Assembly: GCA_001303585.1 (NCBI GenBank)
Contig: LJTT01000029.1
Location: 1 to 40,621, forward strand
Length of the DNA: 40,621 nucleotides
Direction of reading: 5' to 3'
Source: Betaproteobacteria bacterium SG8_41
GTDB lineage: Bacteria > Pseudomonadota > Gammaproteobacteria > Burkholderiales > SG8-41
The notes below the pieces were generated by a model. It made no database searches and was not told the origin of the DNA. It was given only the letters and a program-made list of their open reading frames with translations. Of the stretch, positions 40,511 to 40,621 are shown one piece after another (within the stretch, counting starts at the first letter, position 1; each line of letters begins with the position of its first letter). Made by a program: the position numbers and the translations under genes.

Positions 40511-40621
40511 AAATGTTGATGGTTACGGGTGATGAAAGATGGTGATGATTACTGGTGATAGGTAACCAGCGGTTTGCTTCCTGTCACCATTTCTCATCAC
40601 CATTTCTCGTCACCATTATTC
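40511..40621. repeat. palindromic GGTGATG repeat element, copy 3
   Basis: Left arm GTTGATG, GGTGATG, GGTGATG, GGTGATA units spaced about 14 bases, and right arm TGTCACCATTTCTCATCACC then CATTTCTCGTCACCATT. The centre contains CAGCGGTTTGCTTCC, comparable to the centre of copy 2 (GCGATTTGCGCC). The element runs to the end of the window and may continue beyond it. Confidence 0.8.

Overview
The window is a chromosomal segment of a GC-rich Gram-negative bacterium, most probably a betaproteobacterium. The best evidence is the neighbourhood mfd, divergent ispD-ispF, thpR and an OmpR/EnvZ-type (RisA/RisS-like) pair, an arrangement known from Burkholderiales-type chromosomes. TTT/Bug-type solute uptake and an aryl-polyene-like lipid pathway also fit. 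I see no rRNA, tRNA, complete insertion sequence, CRISPR array, phage or plasmid module.

Layout. 1-950: a small exported protein behind a perfect FNR-type box. 955-10568: a tightly overlapped plus-strand operon of aryl-polyene (APE) type: acyl carrier protein, COG4648 membrane protein, AMP ligase, two hotdog dehydratases, LpxL-like acyltransferase, LolA-like carrier, MMPL exporter, two ketosynthase-family proteins and a GT2 glycosyltransferase. No ketoreductase, second ACP or aromatic ammonia-lyase is present. 10689-19807: minus-strand genes for a DUF1015 protein, a small basic protein, a DM13 protein, Mfd, and the three AmmeMemoRadiSam genes. 19900-21940: ispD, ispF and thpR on the plus strand. 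22068-24198: the two-component pair on the minus strand. 24419-25959: three small exported His- or Arg-rich proteins. 25981-26615: a broken DUF1501 gene. 26812-30482: an orphan DGQHR protein, RidA, a family III CoA-transferase and a small membrane protein. 30659-33460: tsaB, rimI, a family-4 uracil-DNA glycosylase and LemA. 33568-40482: a tripartite tricarboxylate transporter (TctA, TctB, TctC), an AprA-like flavoprotein, a two-cluster ferredoxin, an unknown Cys-containing protein and a frameshifted CbbQ/NorQ-type ATPase.

The most unusual thing in the window is not a gene. Many intergenic gaps carry short degenerate tandem repeats with a seven-base period (an eight-base period in one or two places), and most have a second arm in inverted orientation, so the element can fold into a long hairpin. 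Several flavours share a GTGAnnn heptad (GTGAATC, GTGACCA, GTGAGCG, and a GGTGATG form of period 14); others are ACTGGAA, GTTCCAG and GTTCAAA. At least a dozen loci are visible. They cluster at the 3' ends of genes, supply the stop codon of two genes through the same nine bases (GACCAGTGA), and occur twice inside coding sequence in frame: 34 codons in mfd and about nine codons in the uracil-DNA glycosylase. This resembles in principle the Rickettsia palindromic elements and the heptameric STRR repeats of cyanobacteria, but I recognise no described family.

Other points are a 16-codon mini-ORF where the ketoreductase of the APE operon would be expected, matching 11-bp dyads at the same distance upstream of two exported-protein genes beside the two-component system, a strong terminator inside the transporter/flavoprotein cluster, and a multi-hairpin RNA candidate near 12.0 kb.
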